NCBI RefSeq assembly: GCF_032813545.1
Contig: NZ_CP136515.1
Location: forward strand, 1-51,505
Direction: 5' to 3'
From: Nodosilinea sp. E11
GTDB lineage: Bacteria; Cyanobacteriota; Cyanobacteriia; Phormidesmidales; Phormidesmidaceae
Length of the DNA stretch: 51,505 nucleotides
Both the position numbers and the translations under genes were made by a program. Of the stretch, positions 6,532-15,556 are shown one piece after another (the stretch's first letter is position 1; each line of letters opens with the position of its first letter). The notes under the pieces are model-generated. The model saw only the letters and a list, made by a program, of their open reading frames with translations. It searched no databases and was not told the DNA's origin.

Positions 6532-9500
6532 TCAGGCGGCTGTGGCCAGTGCCTCTCGCCAGAGGTCGGCGTAAACCGGCTTGATTGCCTGCCGCAGCTG
6601 GTGGAAAGCAGTAGCCCCTGCTTGCCTGGCCGCTGTAATTAGGTCAGCGAGGTCAAGAATATCTGGAGAAACGTCTAACCGGTTTGGTGGGGCAGTTACA
6701 GATTTGTTAAATGGTTTCTCTAACAAATCTGTAACGCGGCCAGAAGCCTTGGTCTGTAAAGCTTCCAGTGCTTTACCCCTGGCCTCTATCAACGCTTGCC
6801 ACAGCGGCGGGGCGGTGACGGTGTAAGACCATTGCCGCTTGCAGCCCACCTTGCGATAGGTTGAGCGGGTCAAGGTCAGGCCAAACTTGCGCAGAATTTT
6901 ATGGGCGATTGCCTGGTCGCTGTGGTCGTCGCTGGCAACGATCCGCAAGTAGCGGTAGAGGTCATCGCCTATAGCCCGCGCCATGGCCGCTAGCCGCCGT
7001 ACAAGGGGGCATCCTGGTGAGGTTTGGCCACTGGCTAGGAGCTGCTCACACAGGGGCCGCATCGGGGCCAGAATCGCCAGCTTGGCTCCGTACTCGGGGA
7101 GTAGGCTGATTGAGCGCAGCCGCTGGGCTAAGATAACCATCGCCTCATCGGCTGCTTTGCCCTGGAGGATGTCAGCAGCGCCGCATTCAGCCCAAAGGGA
7201 TGCCCCAGGGCCGATGGGGCCGTGGGTCTGTTCACCCTCGGCATAATGCCGGGGGGCAAACCAGGCCTGATACCAGATTTCTGAGTTATCCCAGTCGATG
7301 CCGGGGAATTTCTCCAGGGTGCTGAGTTTGCGCAGGATGCCGCGATCGCGGTAGGTCGCCTCGGCATCGTCGCGCTTGGCCTTGGCCCACTCGGAGGTGT
7401 GTAGTGTGGGATCAATGGCCAGGCCCGCATGGAACTGAGCCCGCTGCTGGGCCAGGGTTTCCCGGTAGGTGGCGCGGATGGCTTGGGTGACCTCATCGGG
7501 GGCTAATTCCCACGGGATAACGGTATGACCGGCCCGCTCTAGCATCAGGGTCAATGCCTGGCCGGGGATGACTTTTTGAGCCCAGGCCCGTTCCCACCGT
7601 GCCGCCAGATAGTCGTCGATGGCAGCCTGCTCGGGGCCAGCGGGAGCCGGTGCAAACCCATGAGCCGCCCATCGCCCTAGCTCATGGTTGATCTCAGCTA
7701 GGACACTCTCCTGGCGGGGCTTTTCCCATCGGCTGGGGGTGATAAAAGCCGGTACCCAGACATAGCGGGGACAGGGACGCCGGTAGCGGCCCAGCATCTG
7801 GTAGATGACCTCTACCGGGAAGCCGGGAGCGTAGCCGTAGAGGGCATCGAACCAGTAGCGCTCAACCGATAGACCGGTTTGGGCCGATTGGGTGGTGATG
7901 AGCAGCTGCACCTGTTGCCGCTCTAGTTCGGAGTCGGGGTCACTGAAAAAGGCATCAAAGGCCCCGGCTTCGTTGGTTTCGCCGGTGATCAGCATCGTGT
8001 TGATGGCGTTGTCCTTGGCCCAGAGCGCCCAGGCGTTGGCCTCATTGAGGGAGGTGGACAGCAACCACACCCGCTCACCCCGTCTAAGCTGGGCCATCAT
8101 CTGGCTAAACATCGAGTCGGGGCTACCGCCGACGGCCAGGTGAACGTCCCAGGGGGCAACGGCCCCCTGGTGGCGAATGACGGCCAGACGTTTACCAGAC
8201 TGTCGCTGCACAAAGTCTAAGGTCGCCTGGTCTAAGCCCGATTCTGCAATGTGCAGCGCCCTAGCGCCCTGCATTTTGGCAATGAGTTGGGCCATGGTGT
8301 CGGCGTAGCGCCCCTTGAGGGTACCCCCGGTGCAGGCCTCCGTTAGGGTGGCCATAACCTCATCAATGACAACGACGGAGCCCTGGGGGATGTGCTGAGC
8401 GGCCCGTGGCAGGGAGTTGGGGCACAGCACCAGGCCGCCCTGATCTCGGGCCATGGCACCGAGAGCCTGGTTGCTGGCTTTGTCGGTGGCAAAGGCATGA
8501 ATATGAACCAGCTCGTGCTTTTCAGCCGCTTGCTGCCCTAGGGAGTTACGGGGCTCTAGCTCAATGGTGAAGCCGCCCGCTGCCCGAGTCGGTGCCACGA
8601 TGTCGCGCCCGATGGTGGTGGTTTTGCCCGCTCCTAGTCCCGCGTCAATGGCGTACCCATCGATGCCGGGGGGCAGCGGGGGTAGCTCGGGCAGGTAGCC
8701 ACCGGAGGTCTCGCGGTGGGCCTGGGGCAGGGGCTGGTTGAGAATGGCGATCGCCCGCGCAACGGTCTGTTGCCGCCGCAAGACTTTGATGTCTTTGGCG
8801 CGTTGCCGCTTGATCTTAGCGGGGGTGGCCAGGGCTTGAAATTCGTCCCAGGGGAACAGTATCGCCGCCTGGTAATGTGCTGGGGTGATTTCGTCTACGT
8901 CGCCGTGCGCTTTCTCCCACTGTCCCCACCAGCGCACCGATAGGGGAATGCTCCAGGACTCCAGCAGCGCCGCCAGGCGGCTGTAGGCTCCCATCACATG
9001 GGGGTTAGCGATCGCCCCGCTGTCGGCATTGAGCACCACTTGCTGGCAACCCAGAGCATCGAGCGCCGCCCTGAGTTGCTGGGGGCTTGATGCCCAATGG
9101 CCACCCGCTGCCCCAATCCAGACCCCGCCGTGGCGGGCTGCTGATAGTGCAGGCTTAAAAAACCCCTCGCCCAGGTTGACCACGCCCGCCGCTGGTGAAC
9201 CGTAGACACCGAGGGGCAGCTCACCGTTGGGTAGTTGTACCGGGGACTGGTCGGCATGGCTGGCCCAGAAATAGCCGCCCTGGGGATTTTTGATCTGAGC
9301 CCCAATGATCTCACCGCTGGCGTTGGGAATGGCGATCGCCCAACCTTGCACCCGAGGCCAGAGCTGCCCCGCCACGATGCCGGGTAACCCCGCCGCATTT
9401 TCTGGTGCTGTGGCCCCGCCTTGCCAGCTAAATAGCAGGGAAGCAATGTTTGCTATCTCTGCCTCGGTGATGTGGGGTCGTTGGGCCAGGGCCGCCCGGT

Positions 9501-9807
9501 GCTCGGGCTGTAGCCCGGCCCAGTCTATTAGCGCCCGGTAGCCCTTGTTGCGGGCTGCTGGATCCAGGGTGGCAATTGGGGCTTTAGGGGGAATGACGGT
9601 GACCCGCAGGGGGCGATCGGCTGATTCGCCCTCCCCCCAGGCCCACACCCCAAACCCGTGGGCATCGTCCTTGATATAGCGCCACTGGCCGCCGGGGTTG
9701 GCCTCGGTGTGGCGACAGAACACAAAGCCGGTGGACAGGGATTCGCGGCAATCTCGCCGAGCCCCCTCACAGATGGGGCAGCTGCCCCTGAGTGACTTGA
9801 AGCTCAC
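6532..9807 (-). CDS. Plasmid replication protein, CyRepA1-like (DUF3854 plus helicase domain)
   Basis: 1091-aa replication protein. The N-terminus has a zinc-binding cluster (CPICEG with later Cys/His). A TOPRIM/DUF3854 region follows at about residues 208-310 (LGEGFFKPA, LNADSG). A superfamily-2-like helicase has Walker A GLGAGKTTT at about 391-398 and Walker B VVVIDEV at about 478-484; a C-terminal DNA-binding region follows. This primase-helicase layout matches the replication proteins of large cyanobacterial plasmids (CyRepA1 family). I chose GTG at 9807 because AGGAGG lies 7 nt upstream; a longer frame begins at 9933 but has no such site and does not look like protein. A 15-bp perfect dyad lies within the 3' coding part. 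Confidence 0.85.
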   Translation of the reverse strand: MSFKSLRGSCPICEGARRDCRESLSTGFVFCRHTEANPGGQWRYIKDDAHGFGVWAWGEGESADRPLRVTVIPPKAPIATLDPAARNKGYRALIDWAGLQPEHRAALAQRPHITEAEIANIASLLFSWQGGATAPENAAGLPGIVAGQLWPRVQGWAIAIPNASGEIIGAQIKNPQGGYFWASHADQSPVQLPNGELPLGVYGSPAAGVVNLGEGFFKPALSAARHGGVWIGAAGGHWASSPQQLRAALDALGCQQVVLNADSGAIANPHVMGAYSRLAALLESWSIPLSVRWWGQWEKAHGDVDEITPAHYQAAILFPWDEFQALATPAKIKRQRAKDIKVLRRQQTVARAIAILNQPLPQAHRETSGGYLPELPPLPPGIDGYAIDAGLGAGKTTTIGRDIVAPTRAAGGFTIELEPRNSLGQQAAEKHELVHIHAFATDKASNQALGAMARDQGGLVLCPNSLPRAAQHIPQGSVVVIDEVMATLTEACTGGTLKGRYADTMAQLIAKMQGARALHIAESGLDQATLDFVQRQSGKRLAVIRHQGAVAPWDVHLAVGGSPDSMFSQMMAQLRRGERVWLLSTSLNEANAWALWAKDNAINTMLITGETNEAGAFDAFFSDPDSELERQQVQLLITTQSAQTGLSVERYWFDALYGYAPGFPVEVIYQMLGRYRRPCPRYVWVPAFITPSRWEKPRQESVLAEINHELGRWAAHGFAPAPAGPEQAAIDDYLAARWERAWAQKVIPGQALTLMLERAGHTVIPWELAPDEVTQAIRATYRETLAQQRAQFHAGLAIDPTLHTSEWAKAKRDDAEATYRDRGILRKLSTLEKFPGIDWDNSEIWYQAWFAPRHYAEGEQTHGPIGPGASLWAECGAADILQGKAADEAMVILAQRLRSISLLPEYGAKLAILAPMRPLCEQLLASGQTSPGCPLVRRLAAMARAIGDDLYRYLRIVASDDHSDQAIAHKILRKFGLTLTRSTYRKVGCKRQWSYTVTAPPLWQALIEARGKALEALQTKASGRVTDLLEKPFNKSVTAPPNRLDVSPDILDLADLITAARQAGATAFHQLRQAIKPVYADLWREALATAA
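6695..6735. repeat. 15-bp perfect inverted repeat inside the replication gene
   Basis: GTTACAGATTTGTTA (6695-6709) and TAACAAATCTGTAAC (6721-6735) are exact complements separated by 11 nt. They are A+T-rich in an otherwise G+C-rich gene. The repeat encodes the VTDLLEKPFNKSVT stretch near the protein C-terminus. A dyad this long is unlikely to be only a coding accident and could be an origin or initiator-binding element, or a transcript hairpin. Confidence 0.7.
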
Positions 9808-10528
9808 AGGGCTACCTCCTCTACCTGGGGAGTTAGCGGCTGAGTGATGATGTGCAATTGCGGGTGGGTTAGGGCGTTGGCCTGGGGCGATGATGAATCG
9901 GAGTAGGACGGGACATAATCGGAGCCGGTCCAATGTGCAAAGCGTTGGTTGGTACTAAAAATAGGAATCATTGTTTGCTACGGGGGAGTGGCTGCCTCAG
10001 CCCGAGCAATCGCTCACATTGATCCCTCTGTTGCCCGCCAGTGCAGGCAAAACCAACGAAAACACGCCACTTCCGGCTAAGCCAGGAGTGAGATGTTTTC
10101 TGGAGAGATAGGAAGATGAGTGCTCGCCTGAGGCAACGCAGGTCTAAAGGTTTTGGCCTCAAAGGATTGCCGGAAATCGGCCTCAAATGGCGGATATACG
10201 CCTCCAACCGAGCCCCTAATGTGGGGCGGTTTACCGGGTTGGGAGGTTGCAAAGCTGCGATCGCCATCTCAAAGCCAAAAAAAGGCAATAAAATACGTGC
10301 CCCTCTGGACAAGAAGATCCAGAGCGATTAGAATGGCGAGAGAAATTTAAATAAACGAATGCCCTTTCACGTCTCACGGCGTGTTTGGTGGTAAGCGGGA
10401 AATCGACGTTTTGCTTGGCGGCTTGGTCGATTTTTTGCTTTTAAAGGGTTCGTTTCAAAGGGTCTACATAGGTCATCACCTCCTTGGGGACTAAGTTTAC
10501 AAGATCTGTCTTTGGGATGGGATGTCGG
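9808..10528. other. Noncoding region upstream of the replication gene, possible origin region
   Basis: About 720 bp without a convincing gene. It should contain the replication gene promoter. Visible structure includes the direct repeat GGCCTCAAAGG / GGCCTCAAATGG (about 27 bp apart near 10158-10195), a related pair TCGACGTTTTGCTT / TCGATTTTTTGCTT near 10400-10440, and the inverted repeat CTCTGGA / TCCAGAG at 10303-10324. These could be initiator-binding sites, but no regular iteron array is evident. Confidence 0.35.
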
Positions 10529-11107
10529 TCATTCCCTTTCCTCTGGCAGCTCCCACGGCTCAATGCCCGCGTCTCTAAGCTGCTGCTCTAACCTGGCCTC
10601 GCGCTCTATCCTGAGGTCTGGCTCTGCTAGGGCGTCAACGGCTGCCGATAGCGCTGTCTCGGTTTGCTGTAGCCGTTGGGCCAGTAAGATCTCGCGATCG
10701 CTCTCGCTACGCTCCACACCAAAGGCAGCGTCAAAGCGGCGTTCTAGGGATTCCTCTAATAGGGCATCTACTAAGGCAAAAGCTTGCTTATTCCCTCGGT
10801 AGGACTGCCAAAGCCAGTACTTGCTGACCACACTCAGGGGAATAGCACTAATCCGAGTTTGACCCACCTTTTGCTCTGGAGCAGACTCTACCTCTATCTC
10901 AAAAATCGAACCCGTAAAACCCTCTCCTAGCAACTGTTTAGCTGCCTTCGAACGCAAAAATTCGAACGCGTTCCGGCGTAATAAGCCGACTGCTTCAGCT
11001 GCGCTGTTGAGTGACATCCGATAAGAGCCATCGGGCATCTGGAACCCATCGACCGACAACGAGCCGATCGCAACTGTGGCGCGTTTGGCTTTGTCTCCGG
11101 TGGTCAT
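10529..11107 (-). CDS. Conserved cyanobacterial hypothetical protein, 192 aa
   Basis: I recognise the style of a protein common on cyanobacterial plasmids and genomes but know no assigned function. The N-terminal half (VDGFQMPDGSYRMSLNSAA, then a helical segment with FEFLRSKAAKQLLG) looks like a small DNA-binding or Bro/KilA-like unit. The C-terminal half is helical and charged, with probable coiled coil (SLERRFDAAFG onward). The ATG at 11107 lies in a 4-bp ATGA overlap with the upstream coiled-coil gene, so I prefer it over ATG 11125. It is the last gene of a three-gene minus-strand operon. Confidence 0.7.
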   Translation of the reverse strand: MTTGDKAKRATVAIGSLSVDGFQMPDGSYRMSLNSAAEAVGLLRRNAFEFLRSKAAKQLLGEGFTGSIFEIEVESAPEQKVGQTRISAIPLSVVSKYWLWQSYRGNKQAFALVDALLEESLERRFDAAFGVERSESDREILLAQRLQQTETALSAAVDALAEPDLRIEREARLEQQLRDAGIEPWELPEERE

Positions 11108-11616
11108 CCGGCCACCCGCTGCCACAGCCGAGCAATTTCGGCCAGCAGCACCTGAATGTTTTGGGTGAACGCCCGGTGCTCTTCAGAATTGGCGGCGATC
11201 GCCTGGTCAAAGCGCTGACGGTCTGCCCTGGCATCTTGCAGGAAAACCTCAAAGCGCTGGCTATGCTCTGCATTAAGCTGGTCAGAGCGCTCTCTTGCTG
11301 CCTGCTGCTGTCGGCCCAGGTCGGCAATCATTTGCACCGTGTCGGTAATAGCCTCTTCCATGCGCCGGTTGGTATTGGCCGCAGTGGAGCTGCTGACCGC
11401 TTCGGCCTCAGCAATGCCGTCTTCAATGCGAGATGACCATGCCTCAATGGCGCGGGCATTACTTTCTGCTACCTGCTCTGCACGGGTTAGCCGATCAGCG
11501 GTGGCCGCTAGCACGGATTCCACACGGTCTAAGCGTTGGGTGCTGGCGGCATTGGACTCAGCCACGGTGGCTAGTAGAGCCTCTATCCGGTCTAGGCGAT
11601 CGCTGCTGTAGGTCAT
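11104..11616 (-). CDS. Coiled-coil protein, 170 aa
   Basis: Almost the entire protein is predicted coiled coil. Heptad-like LDRIEALLATVAESNAA and LDRVESVLAATADRL repeats mark the N-terminus, and a long helix runs to the C-terminal LLAEIARLWQRVAG. It has no membrane segment or signal peptide. It overlaps its neighbours at both ends (4 bp downstream, a few bases with the RHH gene upstream), so the three genes form one operon. It may be a scaffold or an antirepressor-like partner of the neighbouring DNA-binding proteins; function is unknown. Confidence 0.7.
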   Translation of the reverse strand: MTYSSDRLDRIEALLATVAESNAASTQRLDRVESVLAATADRLTRAEQVAESNARAIEAWSSRIEDGIAEAEAVSSSTAANTNRRMEEAITDTVQMIADLGRQQQAARERSDQLNAEHSQRFEVFLQDARADRQRFDQAIAANSEEHRAFTQNIQVLLAEIARLWQRVAG

Positions 11617-11837
11617 TTTTTATCAACCTCCTCGGCGGTTAATGATATTTCCCCACTGGCGATCGCAGCTTCAACCGCCTCAATAATCAACGTCTCAACA
11701 TAGTTGCTCATGCTGCGATTCTGAGCTGCTGCAAGCTTGGCCAGCCCCTCTTTATAGGGCTGGTCCATGTAGACCATCAATTTCGCCTTGTCTGTTGCCA
11801 TGGGCAAATCATAGGCGCTTTCGCTGGGCATGGGCAC
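11613..11837 (-). CDS. Small ribbon-helix-helix-like protein, probable operon regulator
   Basis: 74-aa protein, or 62 aa if translation starts at the internal Met at codon 13. The core KLMVYMDQPYKEGLAKLAA followed by RSMSNYVETLIIEAVE fits a ribbon-helix-helix (CopG/Arc-like) fold: a beta strand, a helix, then a second helix after the SMSNYVE turn. It is the first gene of the minus-strand operon and may autoregulate it. The intergenic stretch 11838-12017 should hold divergent promoters for this operon and the plus-strand cassette. Confidence 0.7.
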   Translation of the reverse strand: MPMPSESAYDLPMATDKAKLMVYMDQPYKEGLAKLAAAQNRSMSNYVETLIIEAVEAAIASGEISLTAEEVDKK

Positions 11838-12017
11838 ACCTCAGTAGTAAAAAACAACGAGATACAGCCTTAGTATACACAAAGTATTAACACTATGCTA
11901 TTACTGTACCAAGACGCGAAACGGTATAGGTACAGGGCTGGGCCTAGTTGGCTCACCGTTTGCCGTGCCATGCCGCGCCCCACCCGTACCCGCAACGGTT
12001 CAAAGGAATTTTTAGCT

Positions 12018-12596
12018 ATGACCGAACCCGTCAGCCTTCACTCGTTCTGCAAAGAGAACGGCAACCTGCCCAAAACCTCCGTGCGCCGCTGGCTGAATGA
12101 CCACGGCTACAGCACTAGCGATGGCCTCAGCCCCGCAGCTGTCGAGGCGGCGCTCGCGCAGTTCTGCCCAGCGCCTGCACCCGCTGCGCCCACTATGGCT
12201 GACTTGACCATCCATGCCGGCAACCACTGCACCACCATCGACCTACCCAATTACCAAGGGCTAACTGTTGACCTAGGGCAGTTTCGAAGTTCTGAGGCGC
12301 TGGTCATAGATGACCCCTTGGCGGTGGCTGAGCAGTTTTTGCAGGCGGCCGACCTGATTCAAGGTGCCCTGGCCGATGACCTGGCCGCCCGTGAGCAGCG
12401 GCTACGGGCCACCAAGCAGGCCCAAGGCGCGATTGCCGCCAAGGCGCAGGAGCTAGCCCTAGAGCAGCGCCTCTACCGCTTACAAACGGCACAGATTGAC
12501 CAGGCGCAAACCGACGAAACGACCGCCCTAGCCGATGCCCTGGCGCAATTGCAAAGCCTGGGAAAGCCCGCCGCCGAGGCCAATACCACTACCTAA
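12018..12596 (+). CDS. Hypothetical protein with HTH-like N-terminus, 192 aa
   Basis: The first 45 residues (SLHSFCKENGNLPKTSVRRWLNDHGY, given here in outline) resemble a helix-turn-helix of the kind that reads target DNA in plasmid genes. The C-terminal half is a charged coiled coil (ADDLAAREQRLRATKQAQ). The start is ATG at 12018; a longer frame beginning at 11895 has poor protein character over its first 41 codons. It heads a plus-strand cassette with the genes at 12726, 13225 and 13941. A role as DNA-binding regulator is inferred only from the HTH-like segment. Confidence 0.6.
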   Translation: MTEPVSLHSFCKENGNLPKTSVRRWLNDHGYSTSDGLSPAAVEAALAQFCPAPAPAAPTMADLTIHAGNHCTTIDLPNYQGLTVDLGQFRSSEALVIDDPLAVAEQFLQAADLIQGALADDLAAREQRLRATKQAQGAIAAKAQELALEQRLYRLQTAQIDQAQTDETTALADALAQLQSLGKPAAEANTTT

Positions 12597-12725
12597 TCTT
12601 GTTGGCCCTAGCTACAGCTGGAGCGGCGCTCGCGCTGTTCATCGCCCCCTAGAAACCCCCAGCCGGTTGGCAGACCAGGGCTGAGGGCTTGCCCGAAAAC
12701 CATGACGTAAACGGACACCCACATT

Positions 12726-13196
12726 ATGAAACCGATCCACGGTGTATTTGCCCTGGCCATCATTGGCACCGCGATACCCAGCATGAGTAACCTCGGCAAC
12801 TTCGCCTCAAACGTCAATACCGCCCGAGCCGAGGCGGGCCGCATTGGTGCCGACATGACCGAGCTAACGCTGAGCCAACAGGAGCAGGCCCAGAAAAACG
12901 AGGTAGCGATCGCCCGCTACCAAGCGGGTTGCATCCCGGTCGTCAGTGCCGACCAACAGCGCTACGTCTCCCTGGTGCTCAACCTGCCGGTGCTCGATAG
13001 TGCATCGGGGCAACCCATCCCGGTGGGCTCGACCGTCTGCGATGCCCACGGCAATACCGGGGTGATCGTCGATGACGACAGCGACCCCAATACCCCAGGC
13101 GTCACCCAAAAGATCGCCTTCACTGGCGATAAAGCGATCGTCGACTGGCGACTCAACCAGTACCAGGGTGCCGCCTACTACATGCCCTCCAACTAA
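12726..13196 (+). CDS. Small exported or membrane-anchored protein, 156 aa
   Basis: The N-terminus (KPIHGVFALAIIGTAIPS) is a hydrophobic segment consistent with a signal peptide or single anchor. A short helix and a beta-rich domain follow, with two cysteines (AGCIPVV and STVCDAH) that could form a disulfide outside the cytoplasm. The segment VGSTVCDAHGNTGVIVDD resembles a small extracytoplasmic domain. I recognise no family. Position between an HTH-like gene and two membrane genes suggests a shared surface or transfer-related machine. Confidence 0.6.
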   Translation: MKPIHGVFALAIIGTAIPSMSNLGNFASNVNTARAEAGRIGADMTELTLSQQEQAQKNEVAIARYQAGCIPVVSADQQRYVSLVLNLPVLDSASGQPIPVGSTVCDAHGNTGVIVDDDSDPNTPGVTQKIAFTGDKAIVDWRLNQYQGAAYYMPSN

Positions 13197-13224
13197 GCCC
13201 AGCAACCCCTTAGAGGCTCAACCC

Positions 13225-13890
13225 ATGACCACCTATTCCACTAAAAAACGCTCCACCCGTGCCCAAAACTCAGGGGCCAAGACCGCGCGACAACTGCTCT
13301 ACTGGCTGGCGATCGGCGTCGCCTGCGTGGTGGCCGCCGCCAACATGTTGCCCTATTGCCGCGCGGTATCCCTAGCCCTGGTCGATATCTTTGACCTGCA
13401 AGGCGTCGTTGGCTTTTTTGGCAATCGCGCCCTGGCCCTGATCTCAATCCCCGTTGGGGTGGTGCTGTGGGCCTTCATTCAGACCGCCGAGGCTTACCCG
13501 ATTCTGCTGAAGCACGACCGCAAGCTAATGCGCTTAATTGCCCTTGAGGCCGATGCCGCCGACCAACTCCAAGTGCATGAGGACGACGATCCTGCCCTCG
13601 TGCGGCTGAAGGACTGGTACAACCGCTTCCCGCTGCTCAGCATTCGCACCGCTAACCGAGCCAGCCTGGTTGCCTACCTCGTGGATACCTTCATCTGCTT
13701 AACCGTCTTCCCGCCTGTCGATGGCGGGTTTGGGCAGCTGATGTTTGTGATTTTCACTGGCCAATGGGGCCTGATCAACTGGGGCAGCGTGGGGCTGATC
13801 GTCACCATGCTGTTCTGCTTTGAAATCATGGTGCGCTTCATTCTCTTTTTGGGCCTCCAGTGGCACTACCTCAAACGTGCCCACAGCTAA
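13225..13890 (+). CDS. Polytopic membrane protein, 221 aa
   Basis: Four or more hydrophobic segments are visible: LLYWLAIGVACVVAAANML, a segment around LALISIPVGVVLWAFI, a segment around LVAYLVDTFICLTVF, and LIVTMLFCFEIMVRFILFLG near the end. A charged cytoplasmic-looking loop (about residues 100-140) separates the first and second pairs. ATG at 13225 is preferred over an earlier in-frame ATG at 13072 that would overlap the preceding gene in a run of low-complexity sequence. The next gene, a P-loop ATPase, starts 50 bp downstream, so the two are likely partners. Confidence 0.7.
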   Translation: MTTYSTKKRSTRAQNSGAKTARQLLYWLAIGVACVVAAANMLPYCRAVSLALVDIFDLQGVVGFFGNRALALISIPVGVVLWAFIQTAEAYPILLKHDRKLMRLIALEADAADQLQVHEDDDPALVRLKDWYNRFPLLSIRTANRASLVAYLVDTFICLTVFPPVDGGFGQLMFVIFTGQWGLINWGSVGLIVTMLFCFEIMVRFILFLGLQWHYLKRAHS

Positions 13891-13940
13891 CAGCCACAGC
13901 AACCGGGGGCAACAATGCCCCCTTACTTTTAGGTGAAACC

Positions 13941-15371
13941 ATGACCAACTTAGTAACCCAACCGCTTTGGATCGACACCGCCGAGGATGCCGCCGAGGGC
14001 ATGCACAACCCCAAGCTCTATATCGGCGGTGGCCTGGCCGGTGGGCTCGTGCTCGGCAGCCTGCTGAATCCGCTCACGGGTCTAGTCGCCCTGGCCTATG
14101 GCCTCTACCTAGCCTGGGATGCCAACGAACGCAACAGTGACCAGATCGAGGCCGTATCCGAGGGCCTGGTAGCCCACCTACTGGATAAAAAGCAGCTGCG
14201 AGAATACCAAGCCGATGTCGGGGCCGACCAGGTCCAGGCAGAACTAACCCAGGCGATCGCGCGGGAACTGCGCCTCTCTGACGAGGCCGAAACGCTTGCT
14301 AAGTCGTTGGGGCTGCTGGGTAAACCAAAGGCACGGCCACAACTGCCCCCAAAGCCGCTGGAGGCAGCAACACCCAGCCCCTCAGCTGAGCACGCAGCGG
14401 CTGATGCTGCCCCGGTGCCGTTTGCCCCCATCAAACTTGACCCAGACTGCCCCCACTTCCTGCTGCTGGCCGGTAGCAGGGAGGGCAAAAGCAACGCCCT
14501 CCGCTGTCTGCTCAACGGCCACGCTCGCGTCAATTACGTGAGCACCAAGGCCACCGACCAGGTGCCCGCCCATTGGGAGGGCTACGTTCTCTGGGGGACG
14601 CCGGAGGAGAAGGGTAAGCAGCTGCAATGGTTACTCGCCCACTGGGGGGCCAAGCTGGCCGCCCATGCCGAGGGCACCGATACCGAGCCCGAGTGGTTCG
14701 TCTTCGATGAGGCGATCCAAATTCGGACCTACGCCAAACGTTCAAAGGTTAAAGGCCTGGCTGATGCCATCGCCGGGCTACAGATTGAAATTGCGACCCA
14801 GGGTGCAGCGATCGCGGCCTACGGGGTACTGTTGGCCCAGACCAAAAATGCGGGGCCGTTGGGCATTGACCTCGACCTGCTTCAGCAAAATTTCAGGATG
14901 GTTCTGCCGCTGAAAAGTAAGCGGCGGTTGGCCCTGTCAGTGATTGAGAAGATGGGCGGGCTACGGCTCACTCTTGAGCAGCGGGAGGACATCCTCAGCA
15001 ACCCTAACCGCTACTTGCAATTGTGGCTAGGTGAGGATGAGGATATCTACCACGATGTCCTGCCCGAGTTTCAAGGGAAGTTGAAGCCCCTGGTTAAATG
15101 CCCTGTAGAAGATGTCGATCCCGTCCCTCAACGGCCCCAGAAAGCAACCGAACCTAAACCCCTGGGCGTGAGGATTTTGGATTACCTGAAGGGGCACGGC
15201 GAGGCAAAAACCGCCAGGGAGATTCGCAACTCCTGCACCCGTCCCACTGATAACCCCAGGGCCTCGACAGACGAGGTTAAAGACTTGCTCTGTCTGATGA
15301 TTTCTGAAGGGCAAATTCAACGACGGGATGAGGGCAGTACCGAGCGCTACCAGGCAATCGGCACAGTGTAG
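13941..15371 (+). CDS. Membrane-anchored P-loop ATPase, FtsK/HerA/VirD4-like, plasmid-encoded
   Basis: 476-aa protein. The N-terminus contains a transmembrane hairpin (LYIGGGLAGGLVLGSLL and LTGLVALAYGLYLAW). A P-loop domain has LLAGSREGKSNALRCLL (Walker A) and WFVFDEAIQ (Walker B). The C-terminus looks like a winged helix (AKTAREIRNSC and VKDLLCLMISEGQIQRR). This layout resembles DNA-pumping ATPases of the FtsK/HerA class, including conjugation coupling proteins, and less closely the Zot/pI ATPases of filamentous phage. ATG at 13941 has a GGTGAAACC upstream context; an earlier ATG at 13860 would overlap the preceding gene. No relaxase was seen nearby, so conjugation is not established. Confidence 0.7.
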   Translation: MTNLVTQPLWIDTAEDAAEGMHNPKLYIGGGLAGGLVLGSLLNPLTGLVALAYGLYLAWDANERNSDQIEAVSEGLVAHLLDKKQLREYQADVGADQVQAELTQAIARELRLSDEAETLAKSLGLLGKPKARPQLPPKPLEAATPSPSAEHAAADAAPVPFAPIKLDPDCPHFLLLAGSREGKSNALRCLLNGHARVNYVSTKATDQVPAHWEGYVLWGTPEEKGKQLQWLLAHWGAKLAAHAEGTDTEPEWFVFDEAIQIRTYAKRSKVKGLADAIAGLQIEIATQGAAIAAYGVLLAQTKNAGPLGIDLDLLQQNFRMVLPLKSKRRLALSVIEKMGGLRLTLEQREDILSNPNRYLQLWLGEDEDIYHDVLPEFQGKLKPLVKCPVEDVDPVPQRPQKATEPKPLGVRILDYLKGHGEAKTAREIRNSCTRPTDNPRASTDEVKDLLCLMISEGQIQRRDEGSTERYQAIGTV

Positions 15372-15480
15372 GTGTAGGCATAGGTGGATCATAAAAAGGG
15401 CTGTAGGTGCCCTCCCCTACGCCGCCTACACCCACCTACGCCGCCTACGCCTACACCCCCTCACCTACGCTACCTACACT
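15366..15480. repeat. CCTAC/GTAGG short-repeat cluster after the ATPase gene
   Basis: Three GTAGG motifs (15368, 15374 and 15403) are followed by seven CCTAC motifs, in contexts such as CCTACGCCGCCTACACCC and CACCTACGCTACCTACAC, between 15416 and 15478. Because the two sets are complementary, the region can fold into several alternative hairpins. The ATPase stop codon falls in the first repeat. An origin of transfer, single-strand origin or protein-binding array is possible; none is shown. Confidence 0.6.
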
Positions 15481-15556
15481 CCAACTGTCACACACCCCGC
15501 CGAGCTATTTAGGAATAGCGAATATGCCCTAGCAATGCCCTTACACCCCACTCGAA

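Noticed and set aside
9968..10312. Minus-strand open frame of 114 codons upstream of the replication gene
   Set aside because: Composition is not protein-like, no ribosome site or family resemblance, and overlapping frames on the other strand are equally open. Treated as noncoding.
12018..15371. Cassette considered as a full conjugation system
   Set aside because: No relaxase, VirB4 or pilin genes are present; only the ATPase resembles a coupling protein.
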